Assembly (NCBI RefSeq): GCF_001975225.1
Contig: NZ_CP019445.1
Location: 3,100,001-3,164,000 of the forward strand
Reading direction: 5' to 3'
From: Kosakonia cowanii JCM 10956 = DSM 18146
GTDB lineage: Bacteria > Pseudomonadota > Gammaproteobacteria > Enterobacterales > Enterobacteriaceae
DNA length: 64,000 nucleotides
How positions within the stretch are numbered: position 1 is the stretch's first letter; each line of letters starts with the position of its first letter. The notes under the pieces are model-generated. The model was given only the letters and a program-made list of their open reading frames with translations. It had not been told where the DNA came from and made no database searches. Position numbers and translations under genes: made by a program. Shown in pieces: positions 1-8,503 of this stretch.

Positions 1-288
1 CTGTATCTTGAACTCTGGCCAATGGCCGCCCGCGATAATAATTATGCTCAATTAGTTCACAATCAATACCTCAGGTGGAGGAACATCCTCGAGGAAATTA
101 TTAACCTCGGCATTAAGGAAAAAGAGTTCCTCACCCAGGACGCCTCAGCTTCCGCCCGCAAAATAAATGCATTAATAGATGGTTACTCCAGTATGCTGAT
201 CCTTGAGTTTACTGCTGAAAAGCGCGCTGTTTATATCAGAGAACTTTCTGAGCTTTCTTTTGAGATAATTAAAGTAAGCTCCCGGTGA
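1..288 (+). CDS. TetR-family regulator, C-terminal part (5' truncated by window)
   Basis: Open from the first base of the window, so only about the last 95 residues are seen. The DNA-binding helix-turn-helix lies outside. The visible part is helical with a pattern like the ligand-binding domains of TetR regulators (W-x-N-I-L-E-E-I, then D-A-S-A-S-A-R-K-I-N-A-L-I-D-G). It ends just before, and convergent with, the amidotransferase-like gene at 315-1094. A palindrome at 1175-1191 upstream of that gene is a possible operator for it. Family assignment rests on the C-terminal pattern alone. Confidence 0.6.
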   Translation: MYLELWPMAARDNNYAQLVHNQYLRWRNILEEIINLGIKEKEFLTQDASASARKINALIDGYSSMLILEFTAEKRAVYIRELSELSFEIIKVSSR

Positions 289-314
289 AGTATGCAAATG
301 CCTTGCGGGAGTCA

Positions 315-1094
315 TTACTTTTTTATGTCAAAATAAGACAAAATTCGCACCATTTTACTCTCCGCAGTCGTGTTGCCTGGCATTGTGGAATCAATCCAGG
401 TCTCATCAGCCTCTGGGTGTGGGCCAGAAAGCAGCACGGTACCTTTACCATATTTATAGCGTGCCATGGCGATATCGCCGTTCTCATAATAGGCAATTGC
501 TTTGAAACCATCGCTTGGATCGCCATTCTCCATATAGGGTCCATCCTGATAATAAAAAGGCTCACGTTTATTATTCCAGTCTATCTGCAGCGTGTAATCA
601 CCCTGATCGTAGGCGCGCGATCCCGGCCTGCCTACTTCTGACTCCATTGAAGTATCGACCAACCCAATCCAATCTTTGCCAGCGAGATAAGCGCCCATGC
701 AAAGACCAATAAAGCCTTTGCCGCTTTTTACAAAATTACGGACAGCCTCTGCACCTTCATCGCTGAGTGCCTCATAAGAAGCAGGGATATCCTGTCCTCC
801 TCCAGGCTGAACGTAGATATCAAAACTTCTCAACGTTTGTTCATTCACTTTGAGTTTTTCAGCTTCGCCTACATAGGTAATATCCAGCGGTAACCCTGTT
901 TTCATCAACGATTTGTAGACCATTTCGGAACAGCCAGAGCATCCGGCCTGACCGCGATAAAGGGCGATGTGATAAGTCTTGTGATCCTGGACTCCAGCCG
1001 CGGCAGTACCGTAAGAAGGGGTTAAAAAGAACAAAGCTAATAAGGTTAACCTACTTATTGTTGCGGATTTTCTTGCCTGTTTTAAAAGAAACAT
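315..1094 (-). CDS. Exported BPL_N / class I glutamine amidotransferase-like protein
   Basis: 259 residues. An N-terminal signal peptide (basic start, then L-T-L-L-A-L-F-F-L, cleavage probably after G-T-A-A-A) implies export to the periplasm. The mature part matches the biotin-protein-ligase N-terminal-like fold (BPL_N), a branch of the class I glutamine amidotransferases. It has an early G-C-S-G-C motif, Q-P-G-G-G-Q-D, and the nucleophile elbow G-L-C-M-G-A-Y. The C-terminal part keeps L-L-S-G-P-H-P-E, as in that fold. Substrate is unknown. The gene stands alone, and the upstream 1095-1290 gap has only the palindrome at 1175. Confidence 0.7.
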   Translation of the reverse strand: MFLLKQARKSATISRLTLLALFFLTPSYGTAAAGVQDHKTYHIALYRGQAGCSGCSEMVYKSLMKTGLPLDITYVGEAEKLKVNEQTLRSFDIYVQPGGGQDIPASYEALSDEGAEAVRNFVKSGKGFIGLCMGAYLAGKDWIGLVDTSMESEVGRPGSRAYDQGDYTLQIDWNNKREPFYYQDGPYMENGDPSDGFKAIAYYENGDIAMARYKYGKGTVLLSGPHPEADETWIDSTMPGNTTAESKMVRILSYFDIKK

Positions 1095-1174
1095 ATGAAT
1101 GATTCCCCTGTCATATAAATGTCATCTTCCCGCCAGTTAAAGATTTGCAGATCACGCCAGTACCTTTTGCAAAA

Positions 1175-1191
1175 TTAGAGCGGTCGCTCAA
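1175..1191. promoter_or_regulatory. TetR-type palindrome upstream of the BPL_N gene
   Basis: TTAGAGCGGTCGCTCAA: arms GAGCG and CGCTC around a GT centre, with TT/AA outside. This resembles the TTnGAGCGnnCGCTCnAA sites of several TetR regulators. It lies about 80 bp before the start of the gene at 1094. A link to the partial TetR gene at 1-288 is inference from proximity. Confidence 0.45.
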
Positions 1192-1290
1192 ATTTATGCG
1201 TATCGTCGTTTATGTCAAGTTTTTTTACTTAAGTAAGATAAAAGAAAAAGGCAACTGAACTGAAACATTCAACGTCCATTACGAGGTCAA

Positions 1291-1620
1291 CTACCTGTTT
1301 CGGTTGCGATATGTGCAGGGTGGCATATTGAAATGTCGGGTGAACATACGTGTAAATGTTTGTTGTGAATAATAGCCGTAGCGCATGGCTATAAGTGAAA
1401 TTTTTTCATCTGTCTCGCGTATGTCTCGTGCAGCAAGATTGAGTTTTTTATTACGAATGTAACGCCCGAGGCTCTCTCCTTTGTAGTGAGTAAACAACCG
1501 TTGCAAATACCACTTAGAATATCCCGAGTGATGGGCAAGTTGTTCAATAGGAAGGGGAATGTGTAAGTTATTATCTATCCACTCGCTTATGCTGTTTATC
1601 ACGCTTTCAGAAATCAACAT
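1291..1620 (-). CDS. AraC/XylS regulator of the MarA/SoxS/RamA size class
   Basis: 109 residues from the ATG at 1620, chosen because AGGAG sits just upstream of it (an in-frame ATG at 1647 has no such site). It is only the two helix-turn-helix DNA-binding domain, as in MarA, SoxS and RamA: I-S-E-W-I-D-N-N-L, G-Y-S-K-W-Y-L-Q-R-L-F, Y-K-G-E-S-L-G-R-Y-I-R, S-Q-Q-T-F-T-R-M-F. RamA is the nearest by eye, but the sequence diverges (YGYYSQQ where RamA has YGFDSQQ), so no symbol is given. These small regulators usually raise efflux and stress genes without a ligand. It lies behind a TetR gene on the same strand, beside an efflux pump. Confidence 0.8.
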   Translation of the reverse strand: MLISESVINSISEWIDNNLHIPLPIEQLAHHSGYSKWYLQRLFTHYKGESLGRYIRNKKLNLAARDIRETDEKISLIAMRYGYYSQQTFTRMFTRHFNMPPCTYRNRNR

Positions 1621-1684
1621 CTTCCTGCTCCTGAGTATTTTGAACAAACTGAGCGCAGATTTATCATTCTTTTTTAGTGGCCTT

Positions 1685-2287
1685 TTAGGCCACGCTTTGA
1701 ATGTCTGATAGTCCCTTCATGATGAGTGCAAGTCCAAATTCAAAACCGTCGTCAGGGTGATAACTTACAGGTGAATCGGGACGGTTACTCTCTTCAGAAC
1801 TTTTTGACAGGTTGAGATCTCTGTTTCTGGCCGCGTGTGACTGCTCTTCTATTACGCACCCGAGAGTATATTCGCTAAGCGTAAATAAGATCATTGAGGC
1901 TTCAGTCTCTGTGAAACCGACCTGAACCAGGTATGCCACTTTCGGATAAAAGGTATCTCTTCCCACTTTATCGGGGGTAGTACCTGCATGTAATAAGGCG
2001 CCATCCCGGTGAGAGAGTAAGGCTCGTCGGAAGCTACGTGTATTCTCTGCCAGCCAGTTTCTCCACACAGTTGTATCTGTAGGCGCAGGAAGAGCATGAT
2101 GGTTTGCCATAATGGCTGAAGCCATTTCATCAAGCAAAACGGATTTATTCTTGAAATGCCAGTACAGCGTTGCTGACTCCACACTGAGTTTCTGTGCCAG
2201 CTTACGGGTCGTAAGTGCTTCCAGACCAACTTCATCTAAAAGTTCGAGGGCCGCCTCGATAACCTGCTCTCGCTTAATTTTTGCCAT
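1685..2287 (-). CDS. TetR-family repressor of the tetracycline-repressor type
   Basis: 200 residues from the ATG at 2287, preceded by GAGGAT; an upstream in-frame start lacks a good site. The N-terminal HTH reads V-E-S-A-T-L-Y-W-H-F-K-N-K-S-V-L-L-D-E-M, close in pattern to the recognition helix of Tn10-class TetR (TLYWHVKNKRALL). The C-terminal part fits the TetR_C ligand domain. It is divergent from the MFS pump at 2451. The gap between them carries two sites like the tet operator core TCTATCA/TGATAGA. It therefore probably represses the pump and itself. The inducer is unknown. Confidence 0.8.
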   Translation of the reverse strand: MAKIKREQVIEAALELLDEVGLEALTTRKLAQKLSVESATLYWHFKNKSVLLDEMASAIMANHHALPAPTDTTVWRNWLAENTRSFRRALLSHRDGALLHAGTTPDKVGRDTFYPKVAYLVQVGFTETEASMILFTLSEYTLGCVIEEQSHAARNRDLNLSKSSEESNRPDSPVSYHPDDGFEFGLALIMKGLSDIQSVA

Positions 2288-2377
2288 GTGATTGATCCTC
2301 AACTTCGTGCATGTAAATAGCAACGCTGCGCAAAAAACTGTCTGTCAAAAGCCCGGTGTTGCGCTTCTGTTTAGTTA

Positions 2378-2421
2378 AAAAATCTATCATTGTTAGATTA
2401 ATTGATCAATGATAGATTTTT
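2378..2421. promoter_or_regulatory. Tandem tet-operator-like sites within a long inverted repeat
   Basis: Perfect 15-bp arms, AAAAATCTATCATTG at 2378-2392 and its reverse complement at 2407-2421, flank a 14-bp spacer. Read another way there are two 15-bp imperfect operators, TCTATCATTGTTAGA (2383-2397) and TTGATCAATGATAGA (2402-2416). Each has one half equal to the tetO half TCTATCA. Two operators between divergent repressor and pump genes is the tetR/tetA layout. Confidence 0.75.
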
Positions 2422-2450
2422 GCTTTCCGCTCTCTGATTGAGGCTTTTCT

Positions 2451-3887
2451 ATGAATATAAATCGTGAAAATTACGTTGAAAAAGCATCTGATTCTGCATC
2501 CGCAACTGCCATACCCCCGGTTTTGTGGATACAGGCGTCCATCATTACGCTGGGTGCTTTTTCTACCATGCTCTCATCTACGATGCTCAGCGCGGCACTG
2601 CCTGCAATGGCAAAAAGCTTAGGGGTTAACGACGTTTCAATACAATGGATCGCCACAAGCTATCTGATGGCGCTTGCAGCCGGGGTTCCTGTAAGTGCAT
2701 GGGCGGTAAAAAGATTTGGCGCGACACGGCTTTGGCTCTGCACGCTTATGTTGTTCGCTATTTTCTCTGTCGCCTGCGCGCTCGCAGTTAATTTTGAGAT
2801 GCTTCTCGGCGCGAGAGTGTTGCAGGGGCTGGCCGGGGGACTACTCGTACCCGCAGGGCAAACGATCCTTGGGTTGACAGTTGGACGTGAGCGCCTTGGG
2901 CGAATCATCGGGACGATAGGCGTTGCCATCGTCATTGCGCCTTTATTGGGTACCTCGCTTGGTGCCGTTCTGATTCAAAGTTGTGGATGGCGAGGGTTAT
3001 TCTGGATAACTGTGCCATTGTGCGTATGTGCTTGTCTGGTCGGTTATAAATTACTCCCGCATCCGAAAGCCAAAAATGTTAAGCCACTCTCTTTTGACTG
3101 GCTGGGTCTGGCATTCATCTTTTGCAGCTTGCCAATGTTGATGGATGGGATGAAGGGAATAAGTCTTGATACAGGAAAAAACGACCGGGAATTTATCATA
3201 CTCATGCTGGGTATATTGTTTGCCTGCTTATTTGTCTGGCGATCTTTACGAATAACGTCACCTTTACTTCATCTCGGGCTTTTTAAAAATCGTGGATTCA
3301 CACTGTCTGCTTTATTAATGACGTTGGGCGGTGCAGTAAATTTTGGCGGACAATTCTTGCTCCCTCTCTATTTCAGAGATGTTGGCCATAAGTCGCTGAC
3401 AGAGGTGGGTTTACTTCTCACCCCACAGCTAATTGGCTCTGCGACAGGCTTTCCACTGGCAGGCTACTTTTCTGACAAATTGGGGGCACGTATAGTCCTT
3501 ATTGCCGGTGGCTTACTCACTGTCGTAGCGACACTCCCTCTGACCATCATTGATGCCAGTTCAGGCTATGCCTTCATCGCAGGTGCTTTAGCTGTCAGAG
3601 GATTCGGCTTAGCCCTTGCGACGGTGCCTGCGATGGCGGCAGGGCTTGCGGTGGCAGGTAATCGTCATGTAGCTGACGCAGCACCACTCCTTAATATTTT
3701 GCAGCGCATTGGCGCGATGGCCGGGACAGCACTGGTCACTGCTGTCTATGTCAGAAACAGTCAGGGGAGCGGAAGCGTATTTGCATTTCAGCATGGTGCA
3801 TGGATGCTTACCGCAGGCGCTTTAGGGCTTTTGATGGCTGCGTTTTTCATGCCGGATGGCGCGGTTTCAACTGCGCAGCGAAAATAA
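2451..3887 (+). CDS. MFS multidrug efflux transporter, DHA2 (EmrB/QacA-like) family
   Basis: 478 residues with about 14 hydrophobic segments, the DHA2 number. The family motifs are readable: I-Q-W-I-A-T-S-Y-L-M near TM2, the R-V-L-Q-G-L-A-G-G motif near residue 125, and G-P/A-x-L-G-T-x-L-G in TM5 (A-P-L-L-G-T-S-L-G-A). It is an inner-membrane proton-driven exporter. Substrate cannot be told from sequence. Expression is probably held down by the divergent TetR protein through the sites at 2378-2421. It stands as a single gene; the convergent AraC gene follows. Confidence 0.8.
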   Translation: MNINRENYVEKASDSASATAIPPVLWIQASIITLGAFSTMLSSTMLSAALPAMAKSLGVNDVSIQWIATSYLMALAAGVPVSAWAVKRFGATRLWLCTLMLFAIFSVACALAVNFEMLLGARVLQGLAGGLLVPAGQTILGLTVGRERLGRIIGTIGVAIVIAPLLGTSLGAVLIQSCGWRGLFWITVPLCVCACLVGYKLLPHPKAKNVKPLSFDWLGLAFIFCSLPMLMDGMKGISLDTGKNDREFIILMLGILFACLFVWRSLRITSPLLHLGLFKNRGFTLSALLMTLGGAVNFGGQFLLPLYFRDVGHKSLTEVGLLLTPQLIGSATGFPLAGYFSDKLGARIVLIAGGLLTVVATLPLTIIDASSGYAFIAGALAVRGFGLALATVPAMAAGLAVAGNRHVADAAPLLNILQRIGAMAGTALVTAVYVRNSQGSGSVFAFQHGAWMLTAGALGLLMAAFFMPDGAVSTAQRK

Positions 3888-3965
3888 CGTTATCTCCAGT
3901 GGTGCCGTTTGCCTGCTCACTGGCAGCGTTATGCCAAAGGCGGATGTCAGCAACCTCGCTGCACG

Positions 3966-4766
3966 TCACGTTGCGGGATCTGCCGTTCTCTTTGCGGCAA
4001 AATAGTGCGCCGGCGTGCTGCCCATGGTTTTCTTGAACATGGTGATAAAGGCATTAACCGACTCATAGCCCAGATTAGCCGCCACGTTTTGTACCGAGAC
4101 ACCGCTTGCCAGCTCCCGCAAGGCAACGATCAGATGCAACTGCTGGCGCCACCGACCAAAGGTCAGGCCGGTTTCGCGCAGCATCAAGCGGGCCAGAGAG
4201 CGCTCGCTGAGCGCCAGCCGCTTTGCCCAGCTTTTAAAGGTGCTCCTGTCTTGCGGATGGCTGACCAGCGCATCGGCCATGGCGCGGATTTTTGGATGCG
4301 ATGACACCGGCAGGCTCAGTTTCTGCTGCGGCATGGTGGCGAGTTCATCGAGCGTTACGCGAGTCAGCCTGCCGGCATGGCTCTGTGCGGCGCAATCCAC
4401 CTCTTCATGGGTTAAGCGCTCCACCAGCGCTTTAATCAGCGGTGAAATCGCCAGGGTGCAGCATCTCTCCGGCAGCGCGGCGGCACCCGGTTCAATAAAC
4501 AGATAGTTGAGATGCGCGTTCCAGGTGGCTTTGGCGCTATGCGCGATCCCGCCAGGGATCCACATCGCGCAATCTGGCGGCACGATCCAGAGATCATTTT
4601 CCGCCCGGCATATTACCGCGCCGTACAACGCAATGATCAGTTGCCCCTTGCGGTGCGTATGAACCGGCACTTCTGCTGCGTAATCCACGAAATCAATATG
4701 GCGTGCAACCGCCGGGCCGGAGGTGCTGTCCGGATCAAACAGAGTATGAGCAAGTCGGGGTGTCAT
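3966..4766 (-). CDS. AraC-family regulator, NimR-like (cupin + HTH)
   Basis: 266 residues from the ATG at 4766. The N-terminal cupin-like sensor has H-T-H-R-K-G-Q-L-I-I-A-L-Y-G, and the C-terminal AraC HTH has L-S-E-R-S-L-A-R-L, G-L-T-F-G-R-W-R-Q-Q, L-G-Y-E-S-V-N-A-F-I-T-M-F-K-K. The layout and many residues match the NimR-type regulator at 55693-56478 in this window, so they are distant paralogues. It is divergent from the FUSC-DUF1656-HlyD operon and probably controls it through the direct repeats at 4782-4816. Confidence 0.8.
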   Translation of the reverse strand: MTPRLAHTLFDPDSTSGPAVARHIDFVDYAAEVPVHTHRKGQLIIALYGAVICRAENDLWIVPPDCAMWIPGGIAHSAKATWNAHLNYLFIEPGAAALPERCCTLAISPLIKALVERLTHEEVDCAAQSHAGRLTRVTLDELATMPQQKLSLPVSSHPKIRAMADALVSHPQDRSTFKSWAKRLALSERSLARLMLRETGLTFGRWRQQLHLIVALRELASGVSVQNVAANLGYESVNAFITMFKKTMGSTPAHYFAAKRTADPAT

Positions 4767-4781
4767 CACATTGGCAACATT

Positions 4782-4816
4782 TAGGTATTTTTTGACAGAA
4801 TAGGGTATTTAGTGAC
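4782..4816. promoter_or_regulatory. Direct repeats in the AraC/FUSC divergent promoter
   Basis: TAGGTATTTTTTGAC (4782-4796) and TAGGGTATTTAGTGAC (4801-4816) are direct repeats about two helical turns apart. Direct rather than inverted half-sites are usual for AraC-family regulators. The pair sits midway between the two divergent start codons, so it is a candidate site for the NimR-like regulator. Confidence 0.5.
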
Positions 4817-4834
4817 CTGCGCAAACCGGAAATA

Positions 4835-6880
4835 ATGCCCGGTATGAGCAAAATAACCTTTCGTCACATAGTTCCCGTGAATCTGATCAGCCGCATATCA
4901 GGCCGCAGGCTTCCATCGACGCTGCTGAGCGACGCCCACGCCATGCTCTACTCCGTCAGGAGCTTTGCCGCCGCGATGCTTGCCTGGTACGTTTCCCTCT
5001 CGATCGGTCTTGAGCGACCCTCCTGGGCAATCATCACCGTCTATATTGTTTCGCAAACCTCGGTGGGCGCGTCCCTAAGCCGCAGCCTCTATCGCCTGGC
5101 AGGCACCGTCGTGGGGGCAGGGGCGACGGTGTTGATCGTGCCGACATTTGTGAACATGCCCATTTTATGTAGCGTGATGCTGACCGGCTGGATCACCTTT
5201 TGCCTCTGTTTATCGCTGCTAGAACGCACGCCCCGAGCCTATGCCTTTGTGCTGGCCGGCTACACCGCAAGCCTGATTGGTTTTCCGGCCGTCTCCGATC
5301 CTGGATCGGTGTTTAACATCGCCATTATTCGGGTGCAGGAGATCACCATCGGCATTCTTTGCGCCGCGCTGATCCACCGATATGTTTTTCCGCGCCGGAT
5401 CTCAGGGCTGTTCAACACGACATTAGTGCAGACACTACACTCGTCGCGCCAGCGTATCGCTGACACCTTGTCAGGCAAACCCGATGCGGCGTCAGGGCCG
5501 CTGCATCTGGCGCTGGCCCTGCAATTTCTGCAGGGCATCAGCCACCATATTCCCTATGATTTTGCCCTTTCGGTGCCGGTGCGCCAGGCAAGGAAAGCCC
5601 TGCACGACAGGCTGGCGCGGCTGGTCATCGTCAACGGTGAATTACGCGATCGCATACAGATGATTGCCAGCATGCCAGCCGATATTCAGATACTGCTGGA
5701 TGACGTTCAGGCCTGGCTTATCTGCGACGATGCCGGGCAGCGTAAAAGCACGGCAGAGGCGCTACGAAAACGCAGCGCCCGGTTGGCGCAGAGTCGCGCG
5801 GCGCAGATAAAGACCTTTGAGGACGCGCTGGTGGTGAATATGATCCGCTATATCACGGAGTCGATAACCCTCATACACGAGTGTGAGCATCTTTCTACCG
5901 CCATCCATCACGCCAGGCCAGTGCCTGCGCCGACAGAAAAGCACGCGCTGAAAGGGTATGTTTTTCATCGCGATCCGCTTACGGCCGCCCGCACGGCGCT
6001 GGGCGCTTTTGCCATCATCCTGATCGGCTCTCTGGTATGGATTTACTCGGCCTGGCCAGAGGGCGGTACGGCGGTCTCCATTCTTGGGGTGTGCTGCACG
6101 CTGTTTGGCAGTTTCGACACGCCGGCACCCCATATTCTGAAATACATAATCGGCTCCATCTGGGGCGTTTTGATAAGCCTGGTCTATAGCTTTCTCCTGC
6201 TTCCCCAAATCAGCGATTTCGCCGTACTGGTTGCGGTGTTTGCGCCGGTCTATCTGCTGGCCGGGTCACTGCAGGCGCGGCCACCTACCACCTTTATGGC
6301 AATGGGCATCACGCTGACGCTGCCGGTGTTATGCGAACTGGGGGCGCACTACAGCGGAGACTTCGCCGTCGCGGCTAATACCGCAATCGCACTCTTTATA
6401 GCGACCGGCTTTGCATTTATCAGCATGAGCCTGCTGCAAACCGTGCAGGCAGACGCCGCGATAAGTCGTTTACTGAAGCTCTGCCAGCGCGATATTCGCC
6501 GCAGCGTGAGCGGGGTAGTGACCAGTGATGAGACGCACTGGACCAACCTGATGATTGATCGGGCCGCGCTGCTGATCCCGCGATTGCCGCGCAGCGGAGC
6601 GTCATCGGCACGGGCGCTCGATCATCTGTTGCACTTTCTGCGCATCGGTCTTTCTGTCCGCCACCTGCGCCGTGGCGATTCGCCTGCGGGATGTGAGATC
6701 AACGAAGTGCTTTATCGCCTTACTCGCACAACTGAAAGCGAAGCCTTGCGTGAGCGCATCGTCGCGATCGCAGGCCGCTGCTTGCCTGCAACAGATGAGC
6801 CATCGCGCCAGTTTGTCGACAAGCTGGTTGATCTTCACTGCGCGTTACGCGCGCAGCACGAGGAGTCCGCCAATGATTAA
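4835..6880 (+). CDS. FUSC-family efflux inner-membrane protein (AaeB-like)
   Basis: 681 residues in the fusaric-acid-resistance (FUSC) layout: a first group of membrane segments at roughly 40-180, a long soluble stretch to about 375, a second membrane group at roughly 385-520, and a soluble C-terminal region. The R-P-S-W-A-I-I-T-V-Y motif near residue 60 is typical. It is the inner-membrane part of a tripartite exporter for aromatic acids or similar compounds. The stop overlaps the start of the DUF1656 gene, and the HlyD adaptor follows, as in aaeXAB and related operons. No outer-membrane factor gene lies nearby. Confidence 0.85.
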   Translation: MPGMSKITFRHIVPVNLISRISGRRLPSTLLSDAHAMLYSVRSFAAAMLAWYVSLSIGLERPSWAIITVYIVSQTSVGASLSRSLYRLAGTVVGAGATVLIVPTFVNMPILCSVMLTGWITFCLCLSLLERTPRAYAFVLAGYTASLIGFPAVSDPGSVFNIAIIRVQEITIGILCAALIHRYVFPRRISGLFNTTLVQTLHSSRQRIADTLSGKPDAASGPLHLALALQFLQGISHHIPYDFALSVPVRQARKALHDRLARLVIVNGELRDRIQMIASMPADIQILLDDVQAWLICDDAGQRKSTAEALRKRSARLAQSRAAQIKTFEDALVVNMIRYITESITLIHECEHLSTAIHHARPVPAPTEKHALKGYVFHRDPLTAARTALGAFAIILIGSLVWIYSAWPEGGTAVSILGVCCTLFGSFDTPAPHILKYIIGSIWGVLISLVYSFLLLPQISDFAVLVAVFAPVYLLAGSLQARPPTTFMAMGITLTLPVLCELGAHYSGDFAVAANTAIALFIATGFAFISMSLLQTVQADAAISRLLKLCQRDIRRSVSGVVTSDETHWTNLMIDRAALLIPRLPRSGASSARALDHLLHFLRIGLSVRHLRRGDSPAGCEINEVLYRLTRTTESEALRERIVAIAGRCLPATDEPSRQFVDKLVDLHCALRAQHEESAND

Positions 6881-7088
6881 TGACATCAATATCGGGGGCG
6901 TTTTTATCCCCGGATTATTAGTAACGGCGCTTATCGCGCTGGTCTGCACGTTGCTGCTCGTGCCGCTACTTTGCTACAGCAGGCTTTATCGCCGCTTGCC
7001 GTTTCGCCCATTGCTCGATCTCTCAAGCTATATCGTTACCTTTTTCCTGCTGTTGCAGGGCCTGACCACCCTGGGGTTACTCCTATGA
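6873..7088 (+). CDS. DUF1656 small inner-membrane protein (AaeX-like)
   Basis: 71 residues from the ATG at 6873, which overlaps the last codons of the FUSC gene and has AGGAG a few bases upstream. Two hydrophobic segments (about 11-34 and 50-70) flank the basic stretch Y-R-R-L-P-F-R-P, the DUF1656 pattern. Such proteins sit between FUSC and HlyD genes in this kind of operon. Their exact role is unknown. The stop overlaps the next start (CTATGA), indicating translational coupling. Confidence 0.85.
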   Translation: MINDINIGGVFIPGLLVTALIALVCTLLLVPLLCYSRLYRRLPFRPLLDLSSYIVTFFLLLQGLTTLGLLL

Positions 7089-7948
7089 AATCTTTACTCT
7101 CTTTGCTGGGTCGCTATGTGCTGACGCTGAGTGCTGTCGCGGTGGCAACGCTTGCGGCGTTTATCCTCTGGAAACATTACGCACAGACGCCATGGACGCG
7201 CGACGGGCGGGTGCGTGCAGATGTGGTGCAGATTGCGCCGGATGTCTCCGGGCCGGTAAGCAGTGTGATGGTGCGCGATAATCAGTGGGTTAACCGGGGC
7301 GATACTCTCTATGTTATCGATCCGCACTGGCTGAAACTTAGTGTGCTCAGCGCGCAGGCCGACGTTGAGGCAAAACGTCATGAGATGCTAATGCGCCAGG
7401 ATGCGGCGCGCCGACGTGCGCAGATCAAAGAGGTTATTTCCGGCGAGGATATCCAGCAAACACGCAGTGCGGCAAGTGTCGCGGTGGCTAATTATCAGGG
7501 CGCGCTGGCTGCGCTGGAGCTGGCGCAGCTGAATCTATCCCATGTCACCGTTCGCTCGCCGGTTGCAGGTTATGTTACGCATCTGCGGCTCCGCCCTGGC
7601 GACTATGCCACGGCGGGGGAGACAAAAGTCGCCATTGTCGATGCGCACAGTTTCTGGGTGGTCGGTTATTTTGAAGAGACCCGGCTGCGTCATATCCAGG
7701 TTGGCAACCGTGCGCAGGTTTCGCTGATGGGGTATGACGCGATGATCAGCGGGCACGTGGAGAGTATCGGGCGTGGGATCGGCGACAGCAATGACGAAAC
7801 CGGCGGGCTGGGGCTGCCGGAGGTTAACCCAACCTTTAACTGGGTGCGGCTTGCGCAGCGGGTACCTGTGCGTATCCAGTTAGACAGGATCCCTGAGGGC
7901 GTAGTGTTAGTGGCCGGGCTATCCGCCAGCGTCGCCATCGTGCCTTAA
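7085..7948 (+). CDS. HlyD/MFP-family periplasmic adaptor subunit
   Basis: 287 residues starting at the ATG at 7085 inside the overlap with DUF1656. One N-terminal membrane anchor (about 10-30) is followed by the biotinyl-lipoyl half-motif V-Q-I-A-P-D-V-S-G-P-V. Next come a short helical hairpin, the second half-motif V-R-S-P-V-A-G-Y-V, and a beta-barrel region. This is the usual domain order of adaptors linking an inner-membrane exporter to an outer-membrane channel. It completes the FUSC-DUF1656-HlyD operon. Confidence 0.88.
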   Translation: MKSLLSLLGRYVLTLSAVAVATLAAFILWKHYAQTPWTRDGRVRADVVQIAPDVSGPVSSVMVRDNQWVNRGDTLYVIDPHWLKLSVLSAQADVEAKRHEMLMRQDAARRRAQIKEVISGEDIQQTRSAASVAVANYQGALAALELAQLNLSHVTVRSPVAGYVTHLRLRPGDYATAGETKVAIVDAHSFWVVGYFEETRLRHIQVGNRAQVSLMGYDAMISGHVESIGRGIGDSNDETGGLGLPEVNPTFNWVRLAQRVPVRIQLDRIPEGVVLVAGLSASVAIVP

Positions 7949-7955
7949 ACGGCGT

Positions 7956-8450
7956 TTGCATGCTCGATGCGGGCTGAAGATCGACGCCAAATCAGCGGGC
8001 ACGCTTTTCGCCTGGCGTGACGCAACCATGGCTGAAAAGTTAATCGCCTTAACTTCAGCCTATCCCCGGCAGCGGATGCTGATCATGCTGCATAACCTGC
8101 ATATAAAACGAGAGGGGAGCCGGGAGAGGGCAGCACTAAAGCTGAAATCTGTACGAGAATATTTCGAAGAGGTTTTTCCAGGGCAAAGTCATTCTGTGGC
8201 TCAGCTTGCCCGCAGTGGCAGCGCCTTACACAATGATTTATCCCCCTTTCGTTTTCACATTACCGACCCACACTCCGCAGAGTCTCTGTGCGGTGATGCT
8301 GCCTGCACTCTGCTTACCGCGGCAGAAATACCGCCTACCTGCACCGCATGGCACCATGCCTTCGAGCGTGAAACCGTGACAGCCAAAGATCAGTACGAGG
8401 GCTGTTTTATCTTCAACGCGGTGCGCTCGTCAGCGATAGTTTCCTCGTAA
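7956..8450 (+). pseudogene. C-terminal fragment resembling erythromycin esterase family
   Basis: The frame opens with TTG at 7956, eight bases after the HlyD stop. The first ATG is at 8028. Readable family features are R-D-A-T-M-A-E-K-L, the H-N-L-H-I motif (like the HNxH region of Ere-type hydrolases), and an ending Y-E-G-C-F-I-F-N like the Y-D-G-x-F-F-F close of that family. Only about 160 residues remain of a family normally near 400, and the N-terminal catalytic half is absent. Taken as a decayed remnant. The family match is by pattern and moderate. Confidence 0.45.
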
Positions 8451-8503
8451 AATCCCCTCGTATACCAGCAAGCGGACAAGGGCCGCGTCAATCAGCCTGA
8501 TGT

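Noticed and set aside
5762..6208. 148-codon minus-strand frame
   Set aside because: Shadow of the FUSC gene.
6672..7088. Longer form of the DUF1656 gene
   Set aside because: The extra N-terminal part overlaps the FUSC coding region by 200 bp; the ATG at 6873 has AGGAG and gives the family length.
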